The notes beneath the pieces are model-generated. The model had not been told where the DNA came from. It saw nothing but the letters and a program-made list of their open reading frames with translations, and made no database searches. A DNA stretch of 64,000 nucleotides from Synchiropus splendidus (Eukaryota; Chordata; Actinopteri; Syngnathiformes; Callionymidae), in contig NC_071347.1 in NCBI RefSeq assembly GCF_027744825.2, positions 17,657,001 through 17,721,000 on the forward strand, written 5' to 3'. The position numbers were made by a program, and so were the translations under genes. Positions 28,901 to 41,200 of this stretch are shown here, one piece after another. Each line of letters starts with the position of its first letter. The stretch's first letter is position 1.

Positions 28901-30248
28901 CGTGCCAGGGCCGATTAGGGGAGGGGGGGGCGCGACATTCTAGAAATATACTTAATTTAATGTGTTACTCTCAGAGTAAATCCAGGTCTTGTAACAGATG
29001 GATCATTCTTTGTTCTCCATTGGAAAATAAGTTTAGAACGTTTTCTTCTCTAATTGTTCTACGTGACTCTCAGAGACAATCTGGTCTCTACGGCGCCAAA
29101 GTTCTGCCTCAGTCCTGAACTGAAATCATCTTTGAGCACCACAACAAACATCAACGACATTCACCTCGGGCTTCCTTTCAAATCCACGGTGAATTCTTCC
29201 ATCAAATTTCCCACTTGAATAGCATGTTCCTTTATTTGCAACTGAGTTTTAAAATGTCCAAAACAATCCAACACAGTTCCTCAGAAACAAAGGACCAATA
29301 CATTTTGCATCACTACTTTTGGCTTTAGAGCTGATGTGAGGACGGAGCGCCATCTGAAAAGTCAAAACCTGTTTGGTGTTTTAGTGGCAGAAACCAACCC
29401 CAGCCTTGGAACATCTCAGGGTTCACTCTGCTAAATAAGGGTTAAGTACATTAGATCCTACTTTAATCGGTGGACTCAGATTGCTAGTTGCTCAGACCAG
29501 CTAGTTGACTTTTGTCCAATGACAACTCTTACTACTGTGTGTTCTGCTGGCTGTAGAGACAATGTAAACAGCCGCTGCTAAAGGGAAGACAGTAACAATT
29601 GGGTGCTGGTTGCCCTTCCACCTTTCCAAAAAGTGAATTTAAAGCTAGGTTTTTTGTCTCCGATGCTACAATACCACACATCTTTAATAAGCAACACACA
29701 AGGACTATCGCAGTGAATGGTATACATTTGTGAATATGTGATCAATGTTGTCCCTCTAAACATCTTCCTCGTGTGAATTCAGTGTTCTCAGCGGAGATGA
29801 CGATTCAAAGTGCTAATGTTGCGAGTGACGGTCAACCTTTGTGTCTGTGCATGAAATAGACCTGTTGTGCTCAAAGTGTTTTCCCCACAGGAATCAGGCA
29901 GAAATGAAACGCTGCAGTTTTAAAGCCCCTCTAGAGAACCCAGCTCCTCTACCAACATTCAGTTAATATCTGATTAAAATAGACTCTCTGCTGCTCATCT
30001 TCAACACGGAACACTGCATCTTGGAGACTGACGGATGAAGCCGCTGGAACCACCGGCTTCCGAGACTTAACTAAAGCGGACTGGCTGTACGAAGACCATA
30101 ACTTATGATAAATATTTATATAAAATGAGATACATGGGCTTAAATTTGGGGGTCTAAGGAAAAGGAGTTTTAAATATTTCATTTTCTCTTTCACCAAGTG
30201 TCACTGCGATGTTTGCTGCTCAGCTATAAAACTCACGACTCGTGTTCG
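25980..30248 (-). other. Probable long nfat5 3'UTR
   Basis: Downstream of the nfat5 stop on the minus strand there are 4.3 kb with no gene on either strand. AATAAA (minus strand) lies at 25983-25988. NFAT5 in mammals has a very long 3'UTR, so this is a reasonable extent, but it is inferred. Contents include an A run (about 26743-26761) and a G/C-rich patch (28905-28935). Confidence 0.5.
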
Positions 30249-32225
30249 TCACTGCTTCTGCAAGCTTTCCAGGATGTCCTCGATCTTGTCCATGTTGGAC
30301 GATGCCGATAATGTGGCCTGCAGAGAATTCTGTAAGCTGCCCTGTATCTGTGCGGGGAGGTTGGTCTGCATGGGGGTCGTCAGGCCGCTCTCCATGGTGG
30401 CCTGCAGAGCTGTCTGCGTGTTGGTCTGCATGGCGTTCTCCAAGCTCGACTGTAATTGTGCCTGAAGGGAGTTCTGCAAGTTGCTGTGCATGGCCACTGG
30501 GATTTGGGTCGCAGCCTGAGATATAGACTGGTCCATCAGAGGCTGCATGTGAGCAGAGTTCTGGGCCTGATTCTGAGACGGTAAGCTTGGTCCAGAGGAG
30601 TTGAGGAGCTGTGGGGTTTCTGGAAAACAGAAACGTGGGCCAATCAGAACATGATAAGTTAGGATGATTGACATGATCGTCATTCAATTGTCAATTGTTT
30701 TTTTTTAAATATAAATGTCTGTTTAAGAGATTTGTAAACAGTGCTTTTGCCTGTATTATTCTCCACAGACAGAACAAGAGAGGTATTGGTTAAGCCTGTC
30801 TGTGCATGTATGGTGCCATCACCACCATATGGTTGCGTTTGAGTGTGAAAACTCTGGGATTGCCATGTTTCATGCTGTGTATATCGAACACTGAAGGCTG
30901 CTTCTCTCACCGTTCTGGATGCCAAACACAAACAGGTTGGGCGGTCCCTGTGGAGCGACGTTCCCCCCGACTGCGGTCTGGAAAAGCTGCTCCGGAGGCT
31001 GCTGGCCAGGACTTGCGACCACGCTAACCCCTCCCTGCACAACAAAGATGGTGGTGTTGGGGGCCGTGGCCTGGCTGCTCAGCTCCTGGGAGCCAATGGT
31101 GCTGTGAATGCTGGACAGAGACGTCTGAGGCAGGAACAGCTCCACGGGTTGACTGTTGGGAACGCCGCTTGTGCTCAAGCCAACTTGCATTGGCTGCTGT
31201 TCCTGGAACAGGTTCTGCGCCTGGTTCTGGGTTGACGTGGAGCTGCTGCCTGAAGAGCTCTGGTCCTGGAAGGACATTGGCTCTGTGGTCTCAGTTTGGG
31301 GAATTCCAACATTCATGCTTTCCATAGCAGAGGGGTCTTGTGACCGAGTGTTGAAGAGGATTGTTGGAGCGATGGCCTGTGGATTTAGGTCTGCGGTGCA
31401 GAGGAGCAAGCCGGTGGTTTGGGCTTGGGGGACTGGGTTTCCCTGGGAGTGGGTTTGGAGACTTTGGAACAAAGAGCCTTGTTGGCTGATTGGCATCTGC
31501 GCCGGCTGCTGCTGGTTCTGGTGGGGAGACTGCTGCTGCTCCATGGGAGTGCTCTGTTGTTGTATTTGGGATATCTGAGCTGGTGACTGGTTCTGGAACA
31601 CTGCAACGGGTTGGGTCTGACTCGAGGAGGTGTCCATGGATGAGATGAACGCCAGCTGTGGCTGCTGGTGTGACTGTGGGTTTTGGGTGGTCATGTACAG
31701 AGTTGAGCCAGCAGACTGCTGCTCTGAGTTAAGACCGCCACTGGTCAGAACCGAAAGCCTGTTGTGAATGAGAGCAGCCTGGACCTGCTGCTGCTGGGCG
31801 CTCTGGGTCTCTTCAAGGGGTCTTGGGGACTGGAAGAGCTGCTGGGGGGGAGAGGTGTGAGACGGAGGCGGCGTTGGGAAGCTGGTCTGAATGGTAAGCA
31901 GCTCGCCGGCTTGTTGCAGAATGGAAACGGGTTGCTGTACTTGAGGAGCCTGGTGGATCTGAGGCTGCAGCAGCTCGGCCTGGAGGCGCTGCTGTAGGTT
32001 CTCCAGAACCTGCTGCTCCTGCAAGTTGTTTAAGCTTTGATTCTGCTGCTGAAGCTGTTGCAAATTAAGTGTCTGATCCTGAAGCTGGATGTTGTTCAAG
32101 ACTTGTTGCTGACTTTGTTGCAACTGTTGCTGTTGAATGTTCTCGATGATTTGTTGTTGTTGCAGTTGCTGTTGGTCTTGAGGCTGAAGAAGGAGTTGTT
32201 GTTGAATCTGGATGGATCCCATAAC

Positions 32226-32258
<33 letters not shown>

Positions 32259-35200
32259 TTGCTGTTGTTGAAGGCTGTCAATGATCTGCTGCTGCTGCAA
32301 CTGTTGATGCTGTTGGAACTGCATTTGTTGTTGTATCTGTTGCTGCTGCTGTTGTACTTGTTGTTGTTGCTGTATTTGTTGCTGCTGATGCAAGTGTTGT
32401 TGTTGCATCTGTTGCTGCTGTTGTATTTGCTGCTGATGCTGCTGCAACTGCAGCTGCTGCTGCGGCGAGAGCGAATTCTCTGTGTTCCCCAGTCGAAGGC
32501 TGTTCATGTTCTCCTGTACGTGCTGCTGCAGGGAGTCCGCGGAGGGCGTGGGGCTGTACAGAACCGAGTTCAGCTGTTGCTGTGCTGCCTCCAAAACCTG
32601 CTGGAGAGTTGGGTTATTTCCGGCACGGATTTCCCGAACGGCCATCTCTAGTTGGCTCACTTCTTCCTGGGGGAATAATGGAACTGGAGATGGTTGGGCC
32701 TGTTGCTGAGAGGGCGAAGATAATTGAGGCATAGTGACAACTACAACTGCTCCACTGCTGTTGGAAGCTTCAGCAGGCAGGCTCTCCTGTGGGTCTCGGA
32801 GGAACTGCTGAGGAACCTCTGGGGTGACAGGTGGAATTGTTGGATCTCCAGCCACTGGGAAGGTTGCTGTAGGTACAATATCTTGCTTTTGAAGGGTGCC
32901 CAGAGGCTCCAGGTTTTGGAACACAGGAAGAGCCTGCGGGAGCTCTACGTCCTCTGACTGTAGGGGAATGGAACTCTGGAACGTGTCGCCCCCTGGACTA
33001 GAGGTCATTTCCAATGTCTGCTGTACAGAGGCCAGTGGGTCGGAGGACGGCTGCAAAAAAAAAAAAAAAAAGGTTCCACGTTCAGTGACCAGTGTGAGAC
33101 TTTGAGCTCTATCAAATGAGAGAGTCTCACCTTAAAAACATCTGAGGGCGGTGGATTGCTGGACACCTCCATCGGCGTGTCGTCTTGGCGTTTGCAAGGC
33201 TCAGCAGGGTTCTCACTCAAGTCGGTTTTGATCTGGACATCGAATATGCAGGTGTTGACGAGTGAAGCGGCCTCTGTCTTGATAACGGTGGCGTTTGGGT
33301 CGTTAGCTGAGGGAAGAACATCATCTTTAGAACATGATCAGCAGGAGCTGGAGCACCAGGGCTGTGCAACAGTAAAATCTGATGGGACCATTGTTGATTG
33401 TTTATTTAATATCTATAATTTTTTTATTATTCTATATGTATTTCATCATCATTTATGTTTATACATTACGGGTATCTATTTATTTGTCTTGTATTGTTTG
33501 ACAGCTTGTAACTCCACTTTTTTTATGCTGATGCTGTGGATGTCTTTGGAGTTTGTAGTGTATCTTTAATGCCTGGTGTGTGTCACTGTCTTTGTTGTAA
33601 TTGGCTGCGGTGACATGTTGAATTGCCTCACTGTGGAATAAATAAAGGTCATCTAAACTAATGAGATTTGTAATCTAATCTGCGGAATGGCGGCAATACA
33701 GTGGGAGAATGGTTGAATTACATGATTCTCCAACTCATTCACTGACCAATAAGCAACACTTATTTGCACGTTTGCCTTGTCTAATCGAACCTTCTCCTGG
33801 TGTCATCTGAACCTGTGGAGACTGGTTAGCAATAGCCCACTTTTGAAGTGATCAGAATTGATGTTGGTGTTGTGGAGGTCCATGAAGATATTGGCAGGTT
33901 TTCCGCCATTCAAAACTGAGCTTGAGCCATGTAATTCTTAAATCATGGTAGTTTACTGAGTGATGAAATAAGAAGTCATATGAAATGAGCATCTTGGTGG
34001 AGGTCTGCACCGCCTTAAATGAAAATAAACAAGTGATGTGTTATTCAGCCACCCATTATAGGTTCTACCTGTGTCTGGAGTGTAAGTGAACGGCTGCGGC
34101 TCGTGAGATTTTCCTGCGTTGGTCATCACAAAGATTCCCACGGAAGCCGGAGATGAGATCGACTGGTTGTGGAACGGTGGGACGGTCACTATTAAATGGT
34201 TCTGGAGGACAGACAAGTTGTTGAATGAGGATTCCAGCGATGAGAACACAAAGTGGAGCACTACCCAGCTCCACTTACCTGATGGAAAAGGTCCATGTCT
34301 ATAGTTGCCTCAGCTTGCCAGGACGAGTCATCTACAAAAGGGAAACATTTATTTCCTTGGCCACAATCACAAACTGACATCAGTTCATGATATTTCTCCC
34401 ACCTGCAACGTTTTCCTGAAAAACAACTTTGGTTCCTTTGAGGAAGTTCTTTCCTATGATGAACACTTCTTCTCCACCTCTCACTGAGCAGCTGTGGAGA
34501 CTTTTCTTCAGGATCTCTGGCACCCCTGCTGGCTGGGCTAAAAAAAAACAAAAACATAATGAAATTTAATTAAAACTTTTCGCTTCACTCTCAAGAACAA
34601 ATACAGCACAAATATAAACATGTTTTTGGGTATGAAAGTACCATCTGTATTTCTGTTAAAGCAGTGTGGGGTGCATTCCTTTGGCGATAATGCGCAACTT
34701 ACTGCAGAGAATTGGTGATGACGGGACCTGCAGTGTGAGAACAGATCCATCCTGTTGGGGTATGCTGACTCTGAAGGCCAGTCTGGCACGGGTGCTTTTC
34801 TTCTTGGATCCCGCCACACCAATACGGGCCTCCACATCCGCGTTACGCAGCTTCAGAATCCCCACACAGTCCACACTGTAAAAACAATGTACATCAAAAA
34901 CCTGGCGTAATGCGTCAAAGTGAATTTGGCAATGTGACTGGTTAGCTTTGCCGAGTATCCTGATGATTTAGGCACTGAATCCCAGTGAGGAAGCTCGGGC
35001 CTGAACCCACAAAAAGGAGCCACTGGTACTATATGCCAACATTGTCACATTGGATAAAGAATAATCCTTACGCAAGTGTCATGTCATTGGTGGGTTCAAG
35101 GGGGATCTCAATGACCGTGGTGCCTTCAATGTCCACCTCCTTACAGGCAGTCGTGTTGCGTCCTGTGACTCTGCATGCCTGGTAGAAACCATGCGGCTTC

Positions 35201-38200
35201 ACTCTGCCCGCATCATTCGCTACAAACACCTGCAGCACCACTGGGTCACTCACGCCTTCCAACTGTGGACCAAATAAGAGTGTATTTAAAGAAAAAGAAA
35301 TGGAAAATTGGAATGAACACATAAAAAAATAATGGACTGAAAAGGTTCCATGCACACAGACAAATTCACAAAAAGAAAACGTTCAAATAATAACATGGAC
35401 AGAAACAGATTTTTGGTACCTTGATGGTGGGGTATCCTTGTTGTGTACGGTCTTTGACAGAACCTCGGCTGCCCTCTGTCAGATAGCGAGCCCTGTGTTG
35501 CGTCTCCGGCTGAACTATAATCTTTAACTCCTTCCCATCGCTCCTTTGAGGGAACTGAGCAGTCAGCAGTCCTCTTTTCACAGCACTTCCTGACTCCAGA
35601 GAGCTGCCGGGCGACAGAGGATGACTACCATAAAGAGACTTTTGGAAAAATATTATACACCTAATCATGTATAAAACAGCCTTGTTATAAAAAGGATGTT
35701 ATGAGCAGAAAGTAAATTCCAAAATGATGGCAAGTCAATTGAGCCACTGAATGGCAATTTTCAAAGTGCTAATGACAGATGCCAATGTTATCTTAAGTGA
35801 TGGGATAACGGTTCCTTAGTATGAGTTTCAAGGACTTGTAACTGAGATGTGTATTCTGCTTTGGAATTTGTTATCATAAGAGTTCATTGTTGTGTCTTCA
35901 GGGTGAGTGATATGTATATATCTTTAGTATGTGAGTTGATGCTAATATGGAGTAAAAGATTCGTGCCCATCTACCGGGCAGAAGAGTCATGTGACGATGG
36001 GTGTTCTCCTATAACTACCAGCCTCAGCAACAACAAATAAAAAGTGCAAAAAAAATAGTGATGGCTTCTGCAACTGATTCGCAACTGAAAGGTTTAAGAA
36101 AATAACACGCAGTTGAAAAGTGTTTTGAGAGTTGTGAGAGTTTTGCTGATACTTGGCAAAGAAAAACCCAAGTCATGTAAGAAGTATATTATCAAAATAC
36201 AATTGTGGTGAAATTATTTTGAGAGGGCACGAGGGGGGCATATAGCCCACCCCCATTGTGTCCTGAATAAAATGTGTTGTGCAACAACATCATTGATTTA
36301 CTTGTGTTTGATCAGATAAAAAGCTGTTGGCGCAGACTGAGAAAATCTGAGGCCATATTGAGACAGTTGCTAATCTCCAAATGGTTGTTGCTACTGGCTC
36401 AGACTGATTGCATTTAAAAGTAGGAAGTCTAACTGTCAATGTAACTCGAAGTAAGCAGACATGCACATCAACACAAGGACACCCACCTGGCTATTGGACT
36501 GTTTTTGTCAGACCCGAGCTGAGAAAGCACAAAGTGAGGTGCCTTGGCGCTGTCCGCATCAAAGACATCCATGCTGTCCTCAGGAGGAGTGGGCTTTGGA
36601 CCAGGTCGCTGGCGTGGAGTCCGTTTTCTGGACTTGCGTGGCACCTCCGTGTTGTCGTTATAGGATATGGAGCTAACCAAGCTGAAGTTGGACAGAGATT
36701 CATCGGCCCACATGCTGCTGCTGTGTTCGGAGTCCGGCAGTCCAGATACAGAGGGCTCATCTTGGCAGGACATCTGGCTGTCATCAAACAGGTCTTCTGG
36801 CGGTGGAGATATACTCAGTACAGGCCTTCGTTTTGATGGGGTGCTCTGAGCTTGCTGGATTCCAATCCCTGTCGACCCTGCTTCTCCTGCTGCCGCGCTT
36901 CCTCCACCGCTGCTTCTGTTGGTGACCACCATCGCTCCTTCCAAACGCTCCGAGCTCCCAGCTCCCTCCCCTGCAGCAGGTTGAAGATGTTGAGGAAGCT
37001 TGAGGTGCTCCGATGACAGCGCAGACAGACCAGAGCATGGTGCTCCCATGGCCAAAGACGAGGAAGCGGATGGGCTGGAGGTGGAAGAGGTGGCATCTGT
37101 AGTATATATACATAACTAAATTAGCATGGGGGTTCACCACAGATCAGGCTAGCAGTCCCATTCAAGCAGCTGAATTTCTGCATGATTTGTATTGATTTCC
37201 CCTCTTCCCAACTCTAATTTCACAAGTCTGTATGGGTCCTATGCCCTCACTGTGCATGCGAGAGCCTTCAAGCATTGATCAAATACTCTGAAGTTAAAGT
37301 TGAGAAGGGTAGTAAACAAGGTCCCAGATTTGTTTTGAAGATTTCTATAAACCTTTTTCTCAATTAAAATCAAAATTGTGACAAAAATTTGCATGCTTTG
37401 TTTACAAAAACAAAAGCAAGCTACAAATTGTTACATACACATTGCCAGAAAGAAACAGAAAATTCGGGTCAAACTTCAATGGACAGCCAAATTTGCAAGC
37501 TGGCATGTGGCGGCCAAATTCAATTTGCCAAGATTAAAGTACATTTGTGCAATGTGCATTCAGTAGTCAAAAGTAGTTTGCGCATGCCAATTGGAAGATT
37601 TGGTTGGGACTGAGCGTAGCCATGGAGACAGAATAAACAAGCCTCTGACCTATGGAGCAGTGAACTGCAGACCATTTTATATGCAGACACTCCCTGCCTC
37701 AGAGGGAACTTCCTGCAATAAAAACGAGACAGCCGATGAGCAACAAGAGAGCTAATCATTCAAGACTCAACTACTGTCAATCAATAAATTGGATCAGTAA
37801 AAATGGGAGCACTCTCGTTTTCACCTCCATCATTTATTGACGATTGACAAGCAAATGGGTTCCATGTTTAGAAATTGGGAATTATAGTGATGCTTTTGAT
37901 CAGCATGGGTCAGCGAAATCATTAGCAAAAGTCCTTCACTGACCTCTGTTTAATGGGGGGAAAAAGCCAAACTCCTGATGCAATGATAAGGCTTTCAGCT
38001 TTCAAACAAGCCTTAAGATCAGGCTCAATTGCAGGGCAACATTGCAGATACATTAAAACAATGTCCACAGTCTTTAAGGTCCGTTAAATAATGAAGTCTT
38101 CTGCTCCAGGCACTGTTATGGCTCTTGGCTCACAGAAATTGCAATTAAAAGAAAAACAGAAATCTCTCCACAATGCTGCAAGAGAACAGCCATCATGTGA

Positions 38201-41200
38201 TACTGAATGGCCTTCACTGGTGCGTCCTACTGATTTTTGCTGCACGAAGGATTTCGCTGAGTGGTGCATGCAGGACAGTGGGACGGAATGAAAGGGCTCA
38301 AAAGTAGCATGATACAAATACGCCAGCTTGACAGTCTTATGATCTATGTATGTAGCTATAGTATTACACTTGGTGCAAATATGGAGTAAAAACCATCTAC
38401 CGGGTAGAAGAGTCACATGATGAAAGGTGTTCTCCCAGAACTACCAACCTCAGCAACAACAAACAAAAATGTGCCAAAAGAAAAGGCGACGGTTTCAGCA
38501 ACTGATTCAGTTGAGTGGAAATGTTCAAGAAAATAAGCCGCAGATGAGTTGTGAGAGTTCAGATAGTGATACTAGAAAAGAAAATTACTGTTCAAGTCAT
38601 ATAAAAAGTATGTTATCAAAATATAAGTGTGGCGAAATTACTTTGGGAGGGCACGAGGGGGGCATATTGCGCACCCCTATTGCGTCCTGAATAAAATGTG
38701 TTGTGCAACAACATCATTGATTTACTGGTGTGTCTTACTGATTTTGTGATATCACAAGCTTGACAGTCTTGTGATATCACACTTTTGTCTGATGCATTTT
38801 GAAGTCAGGATGTCATATGATGAGCGCTGCTTGCGACAACTGGTTATAAACCAACGTATGCGAGCACAACCAGCTAATCCTGCAAGAGTTCGGTGGATCT
38901 TGCTTGCAACTTATACTTGCCTAAGAAGCCCAAAAACAAGTATGAAATCCAGGCAAAACTGAGAAAACGCTTCTGACAGTGATACATATGAAATAATATG
39001 CTAATTCACATGCTGCAACAAATCAGCGCCACTTCTTGAAGCCAAAGCATTTCAATAAAAACTCCTGATACAATCAATCAAATTCAAAGACGTTATATCC
39101 CATATAAATGACCGAAAGTTCATCTGTGATATTTTGGTTTGGTTCAAAGCAACTTGCAAACATTTTAGAACTGCACTGTGAGTAAATATCAAACAAGCTG
39201 ACACTCACTTACAGAAAGCCATGCTGCCGCACAGCAGGACTGTCTGTCACTAACAATGAGACAGCAACAGGGTAACCCAACACTGACAAAATAGACCAGC
39301 TGATGGACCCTCAGGCTGTCCAGAACTAAACACAGCCATGCCCGCCACCCGAGGGACTACTGAAAATGAATGCATGTTGAGGGAATACACTTCGGAATAC
39401 AGGTTCCATTATCGCAGATGTTTTTCTTTTAGTTTGTTTTGGGGAAAAGAACAACCTGGTTTTCATTGGCTAAGTGGTATCTCACCTGAAGCCAGTGCCG
39501 CTGATGGAGGAGGGCCCGCTTCTCCCCCACTCTTCTGACTCATGGTGGCTGGGTCTGTCTGGGTGGACGACGACTGCAGCTGGAGCTCTTTGGGAAGGAG
39601 GTCATATACCGATTCTGTCATGAAGCATTAGGGGGAAAAAAATCTCACATTATTGAACGTTTCTATTTTTCATGGTCTATCATATTCATGGACCAGTGAG
39701 GTTTGTGAGGAGAGCCAAACCTGGATGACAATGAGTGAGAGATGGGAAACACCCTACACAGTTCATAGGTCATAAAATCATGCATACAAACACAGAACAT
39801 ATTCACCATGTGACTTATTAAGGAAACATTTACATACTCCATCAGGGGAATATTTAAGAGTCACATTGTTGAAAATGTATTGGTCCGCAAAGATCTTGTT
39901 CATAAGTGAGATAATGATGGTGGTTTCAACTTGTACCCTAAACTACAGACACACGATTTGGGAAATGACACAAAATGATGGATTCAAGTGGCAGAAATTA
40001 GTTTTCTCCACAAGGAGTCTTGGCTCTCACTTTGGGTTGGAAACTGCAGAGGAAACTCAGGTCAGTGAGGCTCTATGGTGGATTGACCACTGACTCAACC
40101 TCTATAACTTTCAGAGGAGTTGTGGACATGTGAAATTGGGAGAAGACATGGAGGCTTGTGATTCCTATATACATCGGAAACTGCCTCCGGGGCAGTCTAA
40201 CACAAGCCTAAAATGCAGGCCACCCGCCTATGGACAGGTAGATGACAAGCTATGGATGGATGCAAATAAAGCATACAATATAGTGTTCTAGATATCTGTT
40301 TATATTGGTCAAACTAAATAAAGACATGAGAGAAACGTTAGAACATCCAATGTTCATTGTAACATAGCAAATACACTGGTTTCTAGTACACAACATGCAT
40401 ACAGATAAATTCTGCAGTCCAAACTACAAGGGAAAAGTTATGATGAAAATAGACTCCCTTGGGTATTTGTGTAATTAGAAGTGCTAATGTTGAATGGCAC
40501 TCAATAGCATTATGATTCAAAAGCTCATGTTGCAGCGCGCTGGAATGAAACCCATTTGTAGGCAGATATGCTGATGATTTGGAATCAGGTCCCGTTGCTA
40601 AGAAACATGAAGGTATCGCGGCCCTGACATGGATATTTCAGCTGTTCGTTGGTAGATCCATGCATGAGGAGTAGACATCCGACACCCAGCTGAGACTTCG
40701 CAGAAAGAGAATGTTGAACCTGGAAGGACACATGATCCACTTCTGCTGCTGTGACGTAGATGATGCTGTCGATACACTGTCAACACACAGCTCTCTCTCT
40801 CACAAACACACACACTCTGCAGCCTAATGACACTGCTGTTATAGACTACATCTATCCAAAGTATCTGGAATGGAAACCACTTCTTTTTATCTGTTTGTAA
40901 GTACGTTGCCTCTGTATCTCTATTCTTTAACCAGATGGAATGACTGGAATGCAGGCAATGCAAGGAGTGGGATGTTTTTAGTTTCCTGTAGTTGCCAGTT
41001 AGTGGACCTGGGTAAAATACAGGCTCCAGAATATGGTGGCTCGCACTCAGGCGGCCCGTTTTTGTGCAACGATTGTGATGCAGAAGAAAAGTTCAGTGTG
41101 ACATTCGTCGAAGAAACCCCAAGTTCATTTTCATGTTAAGAGACGTCACAAACAAAAACACCACAACAAAAACTACCTACCAATGGGTAGGGTAAACTTC

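Noticed and set aside
32037..32651. A 204-codon leucine-rich frame on the plus strand
   Set aside because: It is the complement of the CAG/CAA glutamine codons of nfat5 exon 11 (CTG/TTG read as Leu). The minus-strand frame matches NFAT5 and is flanked by proper splice sites.
36408..36836. A plus-strand frame over nfat5 exon 3
   Set aside because: It overlaps the antisense of a confident exon and has no independent support.
38427..38690. An 87-codon frame inside repeat copy B
   Set aside because: The matching frame in copy A is broken by stops and no protein family was recognised, so coding function is not supported.
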